From the NCBI GenBank assembly GCA_964596775.1, contig CAZQVN010000016.1:1-64000 (forward strand): DNA of 64,000 bases. The letters are read 5' to 3'. Below are positions 61,613 to 64,000 of the stretch, piece after piece. The stretch comes from CAZQVN01 sp964596775. GTDB taxonomy: Bacteria > Eisenbacteria > RBG-16-71-46 > JABDJR01 > JAWXBZ01. Below the pieces are notes generated by a model. It worked only from the letters and a program-made list of their open reading frames with translations. It was not told the DNA's origin and made no database searches. Made by a program: the position numbers and the translations under genes. Numbering within the stretch: position 1 is the stretch's first letter; each line of letters begins with the position of its first letter.

Positions 61613-61644
61613 GGCAGGGGGCAGGCGCAGACCTGCCCCTTGCC
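61613..61644 (+). other. 13-bp hairpin in the sensor-kinase leader
   Basis: GGCAGGGGGCAGG / CCTGCCCCTTGCC (one G-U) with a 6-nt loop, between promoters P1 and P2. There is no U-run after it. It could attenuate transcription from P1 only, but this is inference. Confidence 0.5.
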
Positions 61645-61654
61645 AGTATCCCGA

Positions 61655-61683
61655 TTGACCCGCCACCGACTCCAACCTACAAT
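61655..61683 (+). promoter_or_regulatory. downstream promoter P2 of the sensor kinase operon
   Basis: TTGACC (61655-61660), 17 bp, TACAAT (61678-61683). Near-consensus; the leader would be about 120 nt. No gene is supported in the rest of 61446-61813. Confidence 0.65.
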
Positions 61684-61813
61684 CCCGCAGTAACTTGCAT
61701 CCTGCTGAGCCCGGTCGGTACCGCATGCTCGCCATGGTCACATTTATATTTTCGTTCCGGCAGGGGTCGATTCCCCCCTGTCCGAGGAGAACCTCCATCC
61801 GCATACCGATGCC

Positions 61814-63586
61814 ATGAGGCTACGAACCCGGATCAGCGTCACGATCGCCGCGGTCGCCGTGGCCGGAGTGGCCATCACTGGCCTGTCCACCTACCTGCAG
61901 GTGACCCGGGCCATCCACGACGAGGCGGAGCAGAGGCTTTTCGAGGCCGCGCTTTCGCTGGAAACCGAACTTCGGGCCCTCTCGGTCAGTGCCCAGGCGT
62001 CCCTGTCGGAGGTCTCCCATTCCAACGACTTCCGCCACCGGCTGGACGCGCTGGCCCGCGGCGACCTGAATCCGGGAGACATCCGGAACCTGGCGGCGTC
62101 GCTGCAACGCCGGACGGAACTGGACTTCCTGGAAATCCTCGACGAAAAGGGGCGGGTCCTCTCGAACGGGCACTGGCCGATCTACTATGGACGGCAGGAT
62201 TCGGCGGCGTGGGAGATCGTGACCCAGAAGAGCACGTTCCCCGCGGCGCATACGCGGATTGTCCAGGGAGAGACGATGACGGCCGTCGAGTCGTTCATCC
62301 GGTACGAGACCTACGGACGATCCTTCTACCTGGTCGGCGGGCACGCCCTGACGGAGAAACGGGTCCAGGAGATGGGCCGGCGCACCGGCGGCGCGCTGTA
62401 CGTGCAGATCGCGGACGGCTCCCGGATACTCCCTCCCGACGTGGTCGTCCAGAACGTATCCGGCCTCGCGGATGCCCGGATAGAGGAACTCGAAGGCACG
62501 CGGCTGTTCGTGGGACGACCGGCCAGCGGGGAGCCCGTCGGTGTCAGCCTGCTCACGATCCGGAAGCCGGACGGGTCGGCGTACGGCGACTTTGTTCTCA
62601 GGATTTCCCAGGCCAGGCTGCTTGCGCTCGTCAAGGATCTTTCCGGGATGTTCCTGCTCATGGGCGGAGCCGGAGTCGTTCTTGCCGGAGTCATCGGGTT
62701 CTGGTTCGCCCGGCGCATCACGAAACCGATCGAGGAACTGGCGGTGGCCGCCGGCCGGGTCGGCGCCGGACGCTCCCCGGGATCGATGCCGGTGGCCAGC
62801 GAAGACGAAGTCGGCGATCTCGTCCGCAGCTTCGTCCAGATGACCGCGGACCTGGCCGAAAGCCGGCGTCAACTCGTCAGTGCCGAGCGCATTGCCGCCT
62901 GGCGAGAGATCGCCCGGCGCATGGCTCATGAAATCAAGAACAGCCTGTCCCCGATCCAGATATGCGTGGAAACGATACGCCGGAGCCACGAAACGGGGCG
63001 CGAGGATTTCGACGAGATTCTCGCGGAGGCGGTGCAGACCGTCACGGACGAAGTGAACGGCCTCAAGGGTCTCGTGAACGATTTCTCGCAGTTCGCCCGG
63101 ATGCCGGAACTCGTCTTGAAGCCCGACTCTCCCGCGGTCATAGTGGAGCGTGCGGCGGCGCTGCACGAGAACAACAGTCGGGGAATCCGCGTTGAACGGA
63201 CCATCCGCGAACCGCTGCCGTCCGTGGCTCTCGACGCCGACGCCCTGGCGCGGGCGATCGGGAACATCGTCCTCAACGCCGTTGAGGCGTCGCCACCGGG
63301 ATCGACCGTACGCATCGGCGCCGAACCGGCCGCGGACGGGTTCGTGGAGATCTGCATCGAGGACACGGGCCCCGGTATTCCGCCCGGGGACAGGGACAGG
63401 ATCTTCGAGCCCTACTATACGACCAAGGAAGGCGGATCCGGCCTCGGACTGGCCATCGCCTACAAGATCGTCGCCGAGCACGGAGGACGGATCGAGATGA
63501 CGGAGAATCCGGTGGGCGGATCGCGCCTCCACGTGTTCCTGCCTGCTGCCCATTCCACTGACCGCGACAGCGGGAGCAATCGATGA
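61814..63586 (+). CDS. sensor histidine kinase, NtrY/NtrB-like
   Basis: 590 residues. Transmembrane segment 9-30, a large periplasmic sensor region (about 31-275), a second transmembrane segment 279-298 and HAMP ('RRITKPIEELAVAAGRVGAG'). The H-box 'RRMAHEIKNSLSPIQ' carries His372. HATPase_c motifs are 'AIGNIVLNAVEASPPG' (N-box), 'EDTGPGIPPGDRDRIFEPYY' and 'GGSGLGLAIAYKIVAEHGGR'. The 'RIAAWREIARRMAHEIKN' form is typical of NtrY-like kinases. It overlaps the regulator in ATGA. Confidence 0.93.
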   Translation: MRLRTRISVTIAAVAVAGVAITGLSTYLQVTRAIHDEAEQRLFEAALSLETELRALSVSAQASLSEVSHSNDFRHRLDALARGDLNPGDIRNLAASLQRRTELDFLEILDEKGRVLSNGHWPIYYGRQDSAAWEIVTQKSTFPAAHTRIVQGETMTAVESFIRYETYGRSFYLVGGHALTEKRVQEMGRRTGGALYVQIADGSRILPPDVVVQNVSGLADARIEELEGTRLFVGRPASGEPVGVSLLTIRKPDGSAYGDFVLRISQARLLALVKDLSGMFLLMGGAGVVLAGVIGFWFARRITKPIEELAVAAGRVGAGRSPGSMPVASEDEVGDLVRSFVQMTADLAESRRQLVSAERIAAWREIARRMAHEIKNSLSPIQICVETIRRSHETGREDFDEILAEAVQTVTDEVNGLKGLVNDFSQFARMPELVLKPDSPAVIVERAAALHENNSRGIRVERTIREPLPSVALDADALARAIGNIVLNAVEASPPGSTVRIGAEPAADGFVEICIEDTGPGIPPGDRDRIFEPYYTTKEGGSGLGLAIAYKIVAEHGGRIEMTENPVGGSRLHVFLPAAHSTDRDSGSNR

Positions 63587-64000
63587 GCCACACGATTCTG
63601 ATCATCGACGACGAGCCGAACGTGGTGTCGAGCGTTTCGCGCATGCTGTCCATCGAGGGGTACGAGACCTTGCGCGCGGGATCCGCGGCGGAGGGGCTGG
63701 AGCTTTTCGAAACCCGCAAGGTCGACCTCGTCCTGGTCGACGTCAAGATGCCCGGAATGTCGGGGATCGAACTGCTCGCCGAACTGACCGCCAGGGACCC
63801 GGAACTGCCGGTGATCATGATGTCCGCGCACGGATCGATCGAAACCGCCGTTCGCGCGACGCGACTCGGCGCCCGCGATTTCCTCGAGAAACCGCTCTCG
63901 AGCGACAAGGTGCTCCTTGCCCTGTCCAACGCGCTCAGGCTGTCCGAACTGGAGAAGGAAACGGCGCGCCTCCGCGCATCCGTGGATTCCGAGCAGAAGA
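63583..64000 (+). CDS. NtrC-family response regulator, partial
   Basis: Receiver domain, cut by the window end after about 139 residues. 'ILIIDDEPNVVSSVSRMLS' (acidic pocket), phospho-acceptor Asp53 in 'LVLVDVKMPGMSGIELL', Ser81 in 'IMMSAHGSIETAVRATRLGA' and Lys103 in 'DFLEKPLSSDKVLLAL'. The 'LEKETARLRASV' linker is typical before the sigma54 AAA+ domain of NtrC-type regulators, which should follow outside the window. ATG 63583 is coupled to the kinase stop. Confidence 0.9.
   Translation, partial: MSHTILIIDDEPNVVSSVSRMLSIEGYETLRAGSAAEGLELFETRKVDLVLVDVKMPGMSGIELLAELTARDPELPVIMMSAHGSIETAVRATRLGARDFLEKPLSSDKVLLALSNALRLSELEKETARLRASVDSEQK

Noticed and set aside
61493..61804. A 103-codon minus-strand ORF
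   Set aside because: It covers two plus-strand promoters and a hairpin, and shows no domain or ribosome site.

Overview
The window is a GC-rich, gene-dense bacterial chromosome segment, probably from a metagenome-assembled genome because a 100-N scaffold gap lies at 44604-44703. The host is Gram-negative: LolA, several lipoproteins and putative outer-membrane barrels are encoded. Several secreted proteins end in a FlgD-like/type IX-type C-terminal module (an asparagine-proline-phenylalanine-asparagine-proline style motif, then a 'GIYFYKL...KKMV..K' style tail). Together with lamin-tail and FN3-like modules this suggests an FCB-related phylum such as Candidatus Eisenbacteria. That placement is inference. 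No 16S rRNA, CRISPR array, insertion sequence, phage or integrase was seen.

Region by region. 1-2.9 kb: tmRNA and tRNA-Lys on the minus strand, a secreted beta-helix protein, ssb, and tRNA-Pro/tRNA-Arg. 2.9-7.9 kb: a 1589-residue secreted subtilisin and a possible small downstream ORF. 8.1-13.4 kb: a tightly overlapping minus-strand operon dedA-smpB-amidase-gerMN-murI-rph-rdgB (translation rescue, cell wall, RNA and nucleotide housekeeping). 13.5-18.5 kb: tRNA-Leu, a lamin-tail protein, carbamate kinase, a class I aminotransferase and split transketolase. 18.5-24.4 kb: an envelope operon (von Willebrand-like membrane protein, lamin-tail protein, two putative outer-membrane proteins). 24.5-30.3 kb: CDP-alcohol phosphotransferase, GT2 glycosyltransferase, pyruvate phosphate dikinase and an aconitase-family protein with an altered active site.

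The most distinctive part is 30.3-43.5 kb. Three paralogous lipoproteins of about 700-740 residues each carry Ig-like repeats and a glutamine-amidotransferase-like domain. They are co-directional with a related fourth lipoprotein and a small sorting-domain protein. Just upstream is a separately transcribed 1096-residue secreted protein with a consensus promoter, a leader of about 330 nt and a strong terminator. I infer a dedicated cell-surface system of unknown function.

43.6-48 kb holds the larB/larC nickel-pincer cofactor genes, tmk, a second CDP-alcohol phosphotransferase and threonine aldolase. 48.1-58 kb holds a membrane zinc peptidase, HU, a cupredoxin-fold lipoprotein lacking copper ligands, a membrane phosphodiesterase, rhomboid, hemL, a thioesterase, etfAB and a YhaM-like nuclease. 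58.2-64 kb holds a lipid-linked-sugar flippase, LolA with a LolB-like/DUF4292-like lipoprotein, and an NtrB/NtrC-type two-component pair whose regulator runs off the window end.

Promoter-like sites read by eye share a TTGAC(A/C/G) -35 and a 17-18 bp spacer. Their -10 boxes are either TATAAT-like or of the form TAGNNT. Many genes overlap by ATGA or TTGA, which indicates translational coupling.
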